A stretch of 64,000 bases of DNA from Aphrocallistes beatrix (lineage: Eukaryota; Porifera; Hexactinellida; Sceptrulophora; Aphrocallistidae), in NCBI GenBank assembly GCA_963281255.1, contig OY725500.1:3405184-3469183 (forward strand), read 5' to 3'. The notes below the pieces were generated by a model. It ran no database searches. It saw nothing but the letters and a program-made list of their open reading frames with translations, and was not told the origin of the DNA. The position numbers and the translations under genes were made by a program. The first letter of the stretch is position 1. Each line of letters starts with the position of its first letter. Below are positions 22,371 through 33,501 of this stretch, piece by piece.

Positions 22371-23214
22371 GAAATTAAGTGCGGGGAATTCCATGTCAAA
22401 TCAACCAACCATTTCACCACCATCAACCGATTTGTCTGAAATTTGCTGTGCGACAAGCCACTGATATGTCTTTACTTTTGTGAAAATTTCAGATCAATCG
22501 GTCATGTGGTTTTTGAGTTATGACGTCACAGATTTTTGAATTTTTGCTGTTTGACCAAGGATTTTCACAATGGTAAAATCACCATCCCATTTTAAACTCG
22601 AATAACTCAAAAATATTCATCAAACTCTTTCATAAATTGTTATACTTATGTTTTTATATATGGAGAATACGAAAAACATGAGTAAATTAAGTTTTGAATT
22701 TCTTTTCTTTGTGAAAACTGGAACTGAAACCAACTCCGGAAGCAAACCGGAACTATGACGTAGCAAAAATGTATATTTTGGAAACTGTTTTATTTTTTGG
22801 TATTTTACTGTTTATAGTCATAATTCATTGTATAAAAAAATTCATTTGGTTTCCATGTGTTCTCTTTGAGTTATTCACATTTTTGTACCTGTACACGCTT
22901 TCTATTTATACTAACTCAAAATTTTATCCCTTTTGTGAAAATATAAAATTGACCTGACAACTCTCAATTTCTACCATTTTGAAAATGCTTTTATGTCTTC
23001 TTCTATAATATCGCTCATTCTTACAACATTCTACAATCGATATGTGCATTAGGAATTATAAGTCTGTTGTAAATTTGACCCGCAGACAGACTAAACACAA
23101 ACATTGCAATGCTGTTGTTGCTATGTAATAGGAATGCAATAAATGTCACTAATGAGTTGAAAAGTTAATTTAAGAGGACTAATATTTGCTGAACAATCCG
23201 ATATTTAGTCCGAC

Positions 23215-24061
23215 CATAGCACTCTGTATATAAAGCCTCCCATTNNNNNNNNNNNNNNNNNNNNNNNNNNNNNNNNNNNNNNNNNNNNNNNNNNNNNNNN
23301 NNNNNNNNNNNNNNNNNNNNNNNNNNNNNNNNNNNNNNNNNNNNNNNNNNNNNNNNNNNNNNNNNNNNNNNNNNNNNNNNNNNNNNNNNNNNNNNNNNNN
23401 NNNNNNNNNNNNNNNNNNNNNNNNNNNNNNNNNNNNNNNNNNNNGAATTTCAGAGGTTGTTTAAGGGCACTTCTAAGTGGTTGTTTATTAAAGTTTTTTT
23501 CGTATAGAACTGAGCTGTGAATGGGTTGATGCAAAAAGTTTGAATTTTTTTCATGGAATGTTGCTACATTCCAGCGTTGCTATGGAAACGCATCTTGATC
23601 AATTGAGGTCATATCTTGAAAACCGCAATAACTATGCATTCACATTTGATCTCATTTGATAGCCAATAGACTACTTCCTATAAAGCCATAACATGATTTC
23701 CACGTCTAGATTCAATGGTTTCGAAGTTATTAGACAAATTACCAAATGTGACCAGAATGATAAATTGCCTTATAACTCGTAAACCATTGAATCTAGACGT
23801 GGAAATTATGTTATGGCTTTAATTCACTAAATGTGTCCCAAATATAGCCTATTGTGCAATCATATGATGACCAATCGAAATTTTAACAACGGATATGGAT
23901 ACTTTGGCGTCATATTTATATATGCTGGTAATACATTTCGAAGCTCTATTCTGCGTCGTTCATGATTTTAGGCAGATCATGCATTTGTTCAACCATCTTC
24001 GACCGCATCCCTGGTCCATTTTTGAGATGTGAATGGGAGGCTTTATATACAGAGTGCTATG
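23215..24061. mobile_element. P-ended foldback element in the palindrome centre (contains gap)
   Basis: It begins CATAGCACTCTGTATATAAA and ends with the reverse complement. Flanking 7-mers are GTCCGAC (23208-23214) and GTCGGAC (24062-24068). The interior 23445-24031 is homologous to parts of the element at 36190-37613. The left inner arm is hidden in the gap. Confidence 0.7.
23245..23444. other. Assembly gap (200 N)
   Basis: A run of exactly 200 N, probably of arbitrary size. It falls where the left inner arm of the inverted repeat should be. Confidence 0.99.
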
Positions 24062-24932
24062 GTCGGACTAAATATCGGATTGTTCAGCAAATATTAGTCC
24101 TCTTAAATTAACTTTTCAACTCATTAGTGACATTTATTGCATTCCTATTACATAGCAACAACAGCATTGCAATGTTTGTGTTTAGTCTGTCTGCGGGTCA
24201 AATTTACAACAGACTTATAATTCCTAATGCACATATCGATTGTAGAATGTTGTAAGAATGAGCGATATTATAGAAGAAGACATAAAAGCATTTTCAAAAT
24301 GGTAGAAATTGAGAGTTGTCAGGTCAATTTTATATTTTCACAAAAGGGATAAAATTTTGAGTTAGTATAAATAGAAAGCGTGTACAGGTACAAAAATGTG
24401 AATAACTCAAAGAGAACACATAGAAACCAAATGAATTTTTTTATACAATGAATTATGACTATAAACAGTAAAATACCAAAAAATAAAACAGTTTCCAAAA
24501 TATACATTTTTGCTACGTCATAGTTCCGGTTTGCTTCCGGAGTTGGTTTCAGTTCCAGTTTTCACAAAGAAAAGAAATTCAAAACTTAATTTACTCATGT
24601 TTTTCGTATTCTCCATATATAAAAACATAAGTATAGCAATTTATGAAAGAGTTTGATGAATATTTTTCGAGTTATTCGAGTTTAAAATGGGATGGTGATT
24701 TTACCATTGTGAAAATCCTTGGTCAAACAGCAAAAATTCAAAAATCTGTGACGTCATAACTCAAAAACCACATGACCGATTGATCTGAAATTTTCACAAA
24801 AGTAAAGACATATCAGTGGCTTGTCGCACAGCAAATTTCAGACAAATCGGTTGATGGTGGTGAAATGATTAGTTTTTTGACATGGAATTCCCCGTGCGTA
24901 TATTCGTTATTAATTAATTTCACAAATCTCAT

Positions 24933-26130
24933 TCAAATTTGTTCGAGATTTATCGTTTCCTTTTTGAAATTTGGGTATCTTTTTCTATGTTCTTCCACGC
25001 CCTGGATCAACCACTGTAACTGATCCTCGTCCATAGCGATAGTATCAGCAAATTCCTGTATCAATTTACCCCCCTCTCCACAGGGTAATTTACAACTTTT
25101 ACCCGATGGACAAACTCATTGGTTACAATGTATCCTTCATTTTGATCCCATTGTATCGGTGGTGTTCTGAGCCAGCCCGTGTCCACTCTGAGAATATGAA
25201 ACAGTGTGTGTAACTGTTCCCCAAGTAGGTCTTCTAGTGTAGTTGTGGCATTTAAGTAGAGAAATATTGGTTTTCCCAATTCATATTGTTTTGGTAGTGG
25301 AATAGTAGCAAGCTTTTCAGCCATACGGATTTTCGCTGCCATGTCGAGCTTGTTGCTGAAAAGACTGAATACAACAAACTCTTGTGTCAAATACCAAAGA
25401 TGGAATTGGAATTTTTTCAATGCAGCATCGGCAACTGTATGATCTATAGCTCTAAATTTCAGTAAGTTTTTGTAAAAGTTCAAATCGTTATTTGGAGCAT
25501 CTACTCCAACTGAAGCAGAGAGCCAAAACTTGGTATATATAAGTGAGTTGAATCTCACCATTCTCAATAAGTTTTCCTGTAAGCTTGGTTGTTATCAAAC
25601 TGATCTTGTAATTGGAACATCATCCCCGAATAGAGAATGTTGACCATGAACCTGGCTTTTGAGGTAGCCCCTAGCCTGTGAAATATGAAACCTTCTGGAG
25701 GCTCAATTCCTAGGATTTTCAGCGTTAATTCTGAAACATATTTGTAGTCATCTCTAGGAAGTTGTTCTCTTTTATCATCACACTCAGAAAGTAGCTCTTG
25801 TAGAAATAAAACTGTATCGTCTCTCAATTTAACAGAAATTCAGACCTGATCACTAGTGACTTTAAATAATGATTGGGTTGAATCAATTAGGTTCCATGAA
25901 TTGCGAAATTCTAGAAATTGTCCCTTTCAGGGTTATTTGACTTCTCAAACAAGACAGCCCATACAGCCCTCAGCGTGAGTTCAAATACATGGTGCCTGCA
26001 AGCTGGCCATAAAAACTCTCTATCAATCCACAATTCAACCCTTGTAATTTCCCCAGACCAGATCCCAGTCATGCTGGTCGTTGTATCGAATACGCATCCT
26101 CCCTTCATAACTATACAACTGTTATATTTA
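24933..26130 (-). pseudogene. Diverged hAT-like transposase-type protein, several frame breaks
   Basis: Read along the minus strand: CVFDTTTSMTGIWSGE ... ACRHHVFELTL (near 26070-25960), then FRNSWNLID, then LRDDTVLFLQELL ... GIEPPEGFIFHRLG to 25564, then a piece with AALKKFQFHLWYLTQEFV and VKVVNYPVERG, and an end segment with GKLIQEFADTIAMDED to a stop at 24933. Breaks lie near 25905, a stop near 25845, 25570 and a run of six G near 25076. From memory this matches an uncharacterised family recurrent in arthropod genomes. I infer an RNase H-like transposase: an Asp followed by C-R-H-H resembles the second Asp plus C..H of hAT enzymes, and VVNxxxER resembles their final SxxxER. Total about 400 residues. 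It is dead here. No ends or TSD were found. Confidence 0.6.
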
Positions 26131-26760
26131 AAGAGATAAAGTGTATTATTGGTCAATAAGAAGCGCCATTTGCCTACCCTGATGGTACCATTTATTGGTG
26201 TCTAGTATTTGCAACTTTCGAGATATAGTCCAAATTAATCAAATTACATTTCCCTAGCAATACAGGAATGTGTCCCGATGAAATTTTCCACATATTTCTA
26301 AACAACTGGTCCAAAGTAAGATCACCTGTGATAATTAGACATTAATAATGGATTATAACTGTATAAAACTGGTTATTGCCCAAATTTGCTCATCACAGGG
26401 ATCGTTGCGCAATATGATAATGACAATACACATTTTGATTACGGATTCAAGTACTCTGATATGTGGTTTACATAGGCTACATTTTAAGTTCAATCGTGCC
26501 TAGGAAAAAGCTTTGGTTCATGTCGTGAACAGAGGCGTAGCCAGCCCAATCTTAGGGTGCTGCAATTACGTGATAGGGTTGCAGCACCCAATGCTAATTT
26601 GTGAAATTTTAGTAGGCACAGCCTTTGAGGTTGCGACCTAGGCCGCATGTGCCGCACCCTAGCTTCGCCTCTGGTTGTGAAATCCCCTAATTATACTAAT
26701 CCATCATTGGTCCAAGCCCATTTGAGCCCTGCAGTGCTTTATAGTATAGCTTGCTATGGC
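26131..26760 (+). repeat. Dispersed repeat X, copy 2 (with MITE inside)
   Basis: It aligns with 9749-10215 from TAAAGTGTATTATTGG onward. The homology is interrupted by the 144-bp hAT MITE at 26530-26673 and resumes at TTGTGAAATCCCCTAATTAT. Confidence 0.75.
26530..26673. mobile_element. hAT MITE, 144 bp
   Basis: The ends CAGAGGCGTAGCCAGCC and AGCTTCGCCTCTG are inverted copies. The flanks GTCGTGAA and GTTGTGAA (26522-26529, 26674-26681) form an 8-bp TSD with one mismatch. The uninterrupted relative at 10140-10160 serves as an empty site. Confidence 0.85.
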
Positions 26761-28000
26761 TTAACTTTAACTAAGAACTAAGAATTTTTTAACTGGAAAA
26801 TTCTGCTAGAATTATTTTATGAAGTTAATTTCATTGAGTCTGCTGGTAATATAATTCTGTACTTAGAATTCTAAGATGTTCATTTATGCTATTTCTGAAG
26901 GAAAAGATCACTTTATGAGTCTGCGAATGAAATCAATATTTTGAATCATGTCAACCTCAGACATGACTTAAGAAAGCATGGGAATTTCTTAGATCTCACT
27001 TAAAGTTAGGCAAATTTTTAACTTTCACTAAAGTTAACTTAACTTAACTATAAGCAAATTCTTCGAATTTTCTTACTTTTCTTAACTTACGCAAGCGAAT
27101 TTGCTTAAGGTTAAGCAAAACTAGTTTAGTGAATAAGGCCCTTGCAAGGGCGTTATTTGCTAAGACTATTAAGTGTATTTCTTAGAGTTCTGCTGATTAA
27201 CTTTATAATTTGATTTACTAGTAATTAATAACTCTTAAAATAATTCTAAGAATTTCTTACAATTAAGTCCATTCTTTGAATTTATTAAATTGTATTAAAT
27301 GCTCGTAATATTCTTAAGTAGAATTGAATTCTTACAATTAAAACTCGATTCATATTTATTTGTTTACAAGCGCGCTTCGCATGCTTGTTCAACTTAAAAT
27401 TCTTAGAATATGATGTGCCAAATATTAAAACAAATATTAAGTGAGTTTAAGAGATCACTTACATGTAATATAAAATGAATTTTTTTCTATGGGACTTGTA
27501 ATGCTTTTTGAAAATTCAATTAACTTAATTTGAAATTGAAAATTGGTATTACATTGATGTTTTTATCTACCCAGGTTGTCACCATACACTGCAACAAGCC
27601 TAGGTTGTTAGTGTGCACTGAACCATGCACATAGGACTTATACTAAGTTGACTAATTCATTAATAAATGGCAAATAATTATGAATTATTCGAATAATTCA
27701 TAATTCATGCATGAATTAGTCAATCATAGGCTAAGTTTTCAAATTCCTCAATTATTTGAATAATTCATAATTCAGGAATTGTGAATTATTCCAATAATTC
27801 AGAATCTTGAATTATGAATTATTCGAAAAATTATTTCAATATAATAAATGATATTTTCGTAAAACCTTCAATTTTGAATGATTCTTCTCAGGCTTGATCC
27901 CCGCTGTAGACGATACTCACTTGGTATTGCGGCACATTTGTGGGATGTCTGGATTGAGACTGCATGATAAAAGGCAAACTGGGGTATTTTTATGATATTC
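26761..28000. repeat. AT-rich repeat debris
   Basis: The stretch holds a CTTAAGTTAA-type inverted repeat (26985-27140), an odd joint at 27335-27385 where a degraded Helitron-like 5' end meets an inverted 3' end (ACAAGCGCGCTTCGC), many copies of the palindrome GAATTATTCGAATAATTC (27640-27840), and a half copy of the MITE of 57632 (27890-28000). No gene. Confidence 0.5.
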
Positions 28001-28226
28001 TTAAAACCTCTTTTCTGCTTTTTAAATTAATGGTTGGTTCGTGAGCATGTTAAAATCGCCCTAGACTTTCTGGAAACTCATTATTTAATGCATCTTTTCC
28101 TCTACGAGTAATTGGGCAATGATATAATTCAACATTATTCATTCCAGCATACCATACCTGTTTATTCAAAATTTTCTTCAGGTATATTGAATTTCTCTCA
28201 AAAGTCGACTGTCACAAGTTAAAATG

Positions 28227-28325
28227 CAGTGAACCCTGCTATAACGACCACTTTATAGAGCGGTTACCTGTACATAACGGGCATTTCCCTTTGGTGGCCG
28301 TTGCCATTATAGGCAGATTTCACTG
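28227..28325. mobile_element. Tigger-like MITE, 99 bp
   Basis: The ends CAGTGAACCCTGCTATAA and TTATAGGCAGATTTCACTG are inverted copies. TA follows on the right; on the left the site reads TG, so the TSD is mutated. Confidence 0.65.
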
Positions 28326-28714
28326 TATATAGATTTTTGAAGCTTAAAATCGACCTTGTTCTCTCTACCAAACCCAAGTTAAATACTCCAAACGACCCTT
28401 TTAATCTGTTATAGTCACCAAAACCTGTAAATATTTGTTATTTTTACTTCACATAACTTAAACACTATTCCTCCTCCTAGATGGATACTGTGTCTCTGAT
28501 ACAAAACCCAAGCATGTGTTTTAATGCATAAGGAAATAAGTGTAATTGATAACAGTGCCCTGTTCCACCTAACCGAATTACGATAATATGTCGAATGAAT
28601 ACTACATTGCTCACAATACACGGAGGCAACTTTGGTGCACATTACATAAAACAATGCGAAATGAAATTAGAGACTCATGAAAGAATGGAATGTCTGCGGA
28701 TTGTCATAGAGAAT

Positions 28715-29070
28715 TAACAACCACTCTGTACGATGGCACGTTCTTGTACATTTGCAAAGTTCAGTGCCTGTGAGTGTGCATTGAAACACTTGCAAGGAGT
28801 TTTGCTTGCCTTTTACAGCTGCATTTGGTCAGTTCATGGCATGATTTGACTGCTCTGGAAGTGTTGTCCAGAAAGGAATCCAGCGACCACTGTTCATGGT
28901 CCATCCCAGTTTAACTACGGTTGACTGAGCCAAACATATTCTGCTTGGTGTGCAGCTCTCTTAATGTGCTGTGTGAGGGCAGCTTCTGTCAGTGGTATGC
29001 GATCTGGCTGCCTCCCCTTGGCAAACAAAAGTTGTCCTACCTGATTCACCTCCGTGCTTTCGCTTGTCCA
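28715..29070 (-). pseudogene. Cys-rich repeat-associated protein, C-terminal fragment
   Basis: On the minus strand an open piece reads QLLFAKGRQPDRIPLTEAAL then QHIKRAAHQAEYVW and meets a stop near 28917. Shifted frames then give GRWIPFWTTLPE, CHELTKCSCKR and CKCFNAHSQ. From memory this order (LPPT-type motif, QHxxRAxYQAG, WxPxWTTLPE, CxELxxCxCKxxC) is that of an uncharacterised protein repeatedly found in arthropod and cnidarian genomes, probably part of a mobile element. The Cys-x-Cys-Lys ladder suggests metal binding. The stretch is visibly richer in G+C than its surroundings. At least three frame breaks make it a pseudogene. Function unknown. Confidence 0.5.
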
Positions 29071-29097
29071 CTCATAAACAAGTATGTATCACTAATC

Positions 29098-29140
29098 GAA
29101 ACATCCGGCGACGAAACATCCGGCGACGAAACATCCGCCA
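29098..29140 (+). repeat. Three 15-bp repeats GAAACATCCGGCGAC
   Basis: Units start at 29098, 29113 and 29128 (the last partial). The unit resembles the motif arrays at the ends of other elements in the window and may be the remnant of one. Confidence 0.6.
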
Positions 29141-29861
29141 TTCAATGGAAATATGGTTTTTTTATTTAATCTTCTGGAAACGTAATTAATATCTATTGTG
29201 CGTTGATATGGACTAGACATATCAGATACAGAAGCAAAAGCTAATCAGTTATTAGATTAAAGCAGCACCAAATTTTTCTTGTCATCTTTCCTCGCGCACG
29301 ATCCTTGCATGAGGTAATGCTATTTAAAGAATATGATATCTTCACTACAATTATACTAGAATAGCCATTATCAATCCCCTGATTTTACTGATAAGTACTC
29401 AATAAGATATTCATATAGTACATTATGACCTTCAGTTTTATGATTAAGTCTAGTTGGTACTTGTCATAACATGAATGATATTTTCTATACTTGAATAAAC
29501 GGTTTTGTTTTGATTGTTTAAGAACTCTTCAGGGTTAGGATTATTAGAACTTTTTGGTAATTATTCCTTCAGCATACTTAGGGTTCGTTCCCCATCCCCT
29601 CCCTATGTAACGCTTTTTGATCATCTTTTAATACAAAATGCTAGGCTGCTACACTTTGCTTTCCCCTAGTCAATTTTCAATTCTTAAGTTTGTTGCAGAG
29701 TTTACGGAACCACTTAAATTTTTTCTTCGGGATATTTGGAGCTTGTAGTACTTACTGTATTATAATATTGTTAAAGTTAATAATTATTAATATATACATA
29801 TGTATCTAGTAATTACAACTCAATCATGAAATTAAATATTTATACATAAGCAGCTTAAATA

Positions 29862-29943
29862 CTGGGTGCCTCAAAAGTTCTTTTCCGTTTATATTATTAA
29901 TTATTATTTGTACAACCGGAAAAAACTTACTTGAGGCACCTTG
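29862..29943. mobile_element. mariner-like MITE, 82 bp
   Basis: TIRs CTGGGTGCCTCAAAAGTT and AACTTACTTGAGGCACCTTG are flanked by TA on both sides. Confidence 0.75.
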
Positions 29944-30019
29944 TAGTATCATCGTTAAAAATCGACTTTAGTTACAATGAATTAGCAAATGCAACATCCG
30001 CGGTGAGTTCATTGAGAAA

Positions 30020-30298
30020 CTAGAGTGATTTCAATAATTCTACTTCAATTACCCACAGATTATCTCGCTCTTTCTTCATCGTTTCTAACTGTAACTCAAG
30101 CCGAGCTTTTTCTTTCTTCAAGATCTCAACTTCGTCCAAATACACTTGTCTTTTTTCTCGCTGATACATTTTTGCTTTGAATTTTCTTCTTTGTTTTCTA
30201 AGATATTGTTTTTCTTTTTCAGTGAAATTTATTAGGCTATCGATGTCAAAATCATCATTTTCTATTATTTGTTGAAGATTGATAAAATTACCATTCAT
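30020..30298 (-). CDS. Small intronless bZIP-like protein (92 aa), copy 2
   Basis: This gene lies antisense to the host gene. After a short acidic head (ENDDFDIDSLINF) comes a basic run (KQRRKFKAKMYQREKRQVYL) and a zipper with L, L, M, L, L at seven-residue steps, ending VIEVELLKSL. The Lys-Ala-Lys-x-Tyr-Gln-Arg-Glu-Lys-Arg core is shared with the other three copies. The position that is Asn in copies 1 and 3 (the invariant base-reading Asn of bZIP factors) is Lys here, so DNA contact may differ. The single ATG at 30298 gives the length expected from its relatives. Four 23-bp direct repeats lie 110-200 bp upstream, and a CRE-type palindrome is about 580 bp upstream. Function inferred only from the domain form. 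Confidence 0.68.
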   Translation of the reverse strand: MNGNFINLQQIIENDDFDIDSLINFTEKEKQYLRKQRRKFKAKMYQREKRQVYLDEVEILKKEKARLELQLETMKKERDNLWVIEVELLKSL

Positions 30299-30408
30299 TC
30301 TGTCAGTAGTATATTTAGAAACAAAGAGTTATCTTTTAATTAAGTTTTATACTTTATAAATTGCGTACGATATTTTTGCAATACTGGCTTCGTTAATTAT
30401 CTCTCCAA

Positions 30409-30500
30409 TTGATTCTGTAACCTATTTCTAGTTGCTTCGGTAACCTATTTCTAGTTGCTTCGGTAACCTCTTTCAAATTGCTTCGTTAACCTCTTTCCAA
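30409..30500 (-). promoter_or_regulatory. Four 23-bp direct repeats upstream of bZIP gene 2
   Basis: Units at 30409, 30432, 30455 and 30478 share TTGCTTCGGTAACCTMTTTC; the near-palindromic core GGTAACC recurs every 23 bp. They end 111 bp before the ATG on its upstream side. They could be clustered protein-binding sites or a small minisatellite. Confidence 0.45.
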
Positions 30501-30876
30501 TATGTTTCTATTGCTCAAAAACTATTTAAATGGACACTATGCATATTCAGTCAATTTACTAATTGGACATTATAGTATATCCTTTTCTCCCACAAAACAA
30601 TCAATTCAAATGAGTGAGCATTATAATGATATCTCATATATTAACACGCTAGGATTTTTGCCCGAATTGATTGTATAACTGGCAAGTCGTAGAGAGTTGA
30701 AAATTGGCATGTAGCTGTCAAATGATGGCTGTACTATTAAGTTCGAAGATCTAAAATTTTCTCTGACAATGGAAATCATTATGCAACACTCAAAACCGGC
30801 GAGAAGGGTAGCAGGGTGCAAAATACCCAGGGACCGGGGTCTTGCAAGGGGCCTGGAAAATCCGCGTCGCCCTTCG

Positions 30877-30884
30877 TGACGTCA
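30877..30884. promoter_or_regulatory. CRE-type palindrome TGACGTCA
   Basis: A perfect consensus site for CREB/ATF-type bZIP dimers sits in a locally GC-rich stretch (30790-30950), about 580 bp upstream of bZIP gene 2. Whether it is used is unknown. Confidence 0.35.
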
Positions 30885-30999
30885 GTTTCTGGTGATTGGT
30901 AAATTAGTGCCGAATTTGGAATGTGGGGAGCCTGTGCATTCGTCACACTTAAGAATACACCCAATTTTGTCAGTTAGTCTTCTTTATATTATATTATGT

Positions 31000-32055
31000 A
31001 GGTAGTACTGTTTACATGTTTGAACATGACAGTATCAAAATGATATGTGATGCTTACATTAACAGTTGAGTAATCAGAATTCGAAAGAAAGTTTGGCAAG
31101 TCAGGATTAGAAATTAAGAACTAAAGTGTAGTATTGACTATACTTTCTTTTATGAATCTCCATTTTCCAATTTGAATTGTGTTGGTTAATTAAACTCGTC
31201 TGAAAAGTTTGTAGTCAAAACTAGCGTGCGAGGATACAAAAAGAGATTTACAAGGAGGAAATACGTGTATCTATAAAAATGCTGAGTAGAAACAATGCGG
31301 AGGACTCGGAAATGCTGAGTAGAAACAATGCTGAGAACCTGAGAGGGTTCCAATTATTACTGTCCGTTATTTATTGCGTTACTTTATCTATGCAAGGAAA
31401 GACTATATTACGATTATATCTTGAAATCTAAATTACATTACCAGACAAAACTAATTACATATTCTATTACTTCAAATTCAAATTGTTCTGGTGATAGTCC
31501 TCAAGGGAAATACATTCAAACGGTAAAATATACAAATCTTTTGATTTAAAATACGTATTCTATACATTGGATATCAATTATCGAAATTATCAAATCATTG
31601 ATTCGATAAGTTAAAGTATTGAGAAGCATCACTATGTGCAATTACGACAATCTGTAGATTGGTTAAAACAAGACACACGTTGCATATTGTAGCGCATATT
31701 GATTATTTTAACCTTTAAAATGGGTATTTTATTTAAAATCTTCTAAATCAGTAACTTAGTATCTCTTACAATTTGGATAATTTTGCATTTATGAATGATC
31801 CCATTTGAGTAGTATACTGTATTATAAACAATTTAATATTTGTAACAGCACAAAGTGTATCAAGTTCTCACAATATTCAGTTTTGATGTAGTTTAAGCTC
31901 CATGTTAAGGTTTTAATAAGATATTTACAAATAAATCAAGCCAGTGAGTAAAGTTTGGCAACACTATAGTGAGATCATCACATTCATCCCAAAAATGTGG
32001 GAGACAGAAAATTGAATGACAATACGTATAGGCGCTAGCCTAGTCATTTTTAATA
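31000..32055. other. AT-rich intron sequence, nothing recognised
   Basis: Only a short direct repeat (GCTGAGTAGAAACAATGC, twice near 31280 and 31313) stands out. Confidence 0.5.
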
Positions 32056-32554
32056 CAGTAAAACCTCTAAAAAGTGAACACCGTTTGGACCAGAAAAAAA
32101 GTTCACTTTTTAGAGGTGTTCACTTTTCGTGATTTATCATAAGTTAGTCTGTATAGTATGAAATTATGAATGACCAGATTTGTCTAAAGATATAATGTAT
32201 AGGAGCAATTTGTTATGCTTTCAATGTTTAGATAAATGTGTGAAGTTCTAAACAGAAAGAGGGCTTCTTATTTATGATGAATTCCTATCCAGAATTTACA
32301 TTTAATATTAGTAACTCTAGCCTATTATCTAATGAAGCCACCGAATATGTTCACTTTTTAGAGGTGATATCCAATGCAATTTGGTCAATTGGGACCAGAT
32401 TAGGTTCACATTTCACTTTTCAGAGGTGTTCACAAGTTGGAGGTTAATTAATATGTAACAGAATGGGGAAAATTTGGGACTGAGAAAAAGTGTTCATACT
32501 TGTATTTTGGAGGTGTTCACTTGTTAGAGGTGTTCACTTTTGGAGGTTTTACTG
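32056..32554. mobile_element. pogo/Tigger-like MITE, 499 bp
   Basis: The ends CAGTAAAACCTCTAAAAAGT and TTTTGGAGGTTTTACTG are inverted copies flanked by TA. The motif TTAGAGGTGTTCACTTTT recurs at least five times inside. Confidence 0.8.
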
Positions 32555-32744
32555 TATATGCATTTTTGAACTATAAATTCATTTTAGGAAGGTGGGGTCC
32601 GTACACATGCCAGTCCTGGGCCGTGTTTTGCTCTCACCGGCCGCCATGATAAACTGTCGTTATTAAAATACTTCAAAGCTGATCTTATATACATACATAC
32701 GTTAACTTTATTATAATGTATAGCAATAAACAAGATAATGCGAA

Positions 32745-33190
32745 TATTTTCACCCCGAATATTGAAAAATATGTTAGATACTAGCTTTCAACGGCTGCCT
32801 GGTGTTTTATGGATATAGAATACGAATATCATATTTTCGAGACGATATGATAAACAATTTGTTTGTTTTTGTTTACAATAGCTCCTTAAAGTAAACAATT
32901 CCAAAAATAGGCTAGAGACTAGCTTTATACTATTGGCCTGTGGTTTTAGGGGTGTAGATTCCGAATATATGTAATATTTTCACTGTAATATATTGGAAAT
33001 ATTTTGTTTGTTTTTGCACACAATGGATACATCAAAGGGACAAATTCCATAAAAAGGCTAGATAGTAGATTTCAACGGTTGATATAGGGTTTTTAGGGGT
33101 ATGGATTCAGATTCTCGTATTTTCGAATCTCTATGTTAAAATTTTCTTTGTTTTTGATTACAATAACTACAAAAAGCGGACAAATAAAAA
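32745..33190 (+). repeat. Tandem satellite-like repeat, about four units
   Basis: Same monomer as at 2705-3050 (TAGATACTAGCTTTCAACGG, GTTTTTAGGGGT, TTTGTTTTTG). Confidence 0.7.
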
Positions 33191-33501
33191 ATATCATAAG
33201 GATACCTTCATAATCTATTACCCATTTAAGTAGTTGAAATCCAGTCTAGCATATTTAATAATTGCTGTTACTTTGAAATACTTGTATCATTTAAGTAGAG
33301 AGGTTGTGAAAATTTTTCATGGGTGTTATTATTTCTCTCAGATATTCGAACTTAGACTTTTCAAATAGATTAGGGCGGCATCTGCCCTCCTTGCCCCTGC
33401 CTCCGTGGCTACGTAGTGAGTAGCAGTTACACCAGCCTTAAGGAGAACTTTAGAATTCCATGTAGTAATTCGATATTAGACGATAATGATATAGTTGGAC
33501 C

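Larger units (their letters stand above)
22382..24894. mobile_element. Long palindrome with 833-bp arms
   Basis: The arms 22382-23214 and 24062-24894 are nearly identical reverse complements starting CGGGGAATTCCATGTCAAA. Each arm has the same 62-codon frame in mirror orientation and one TGACGTCA site. The centre is occupied by the P-ended element at 23215-24061. No transposase is seen. TSD unclear. Confidence 0.85.

Noticed and set aside
23205-23534. 109-codon frame crossing the N gap
   Set aside because: Most of it is unknown sequence; it has no meaning as a gene.
22769-24507. Two nearly identical 62-codon hydrophobic frames (22769-22957 + and 24319-24507 -)
   Set aside because: They are mirror images in the two arms of the palindrome. 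AT-rich sequence gives membrane-like peptides by chance.
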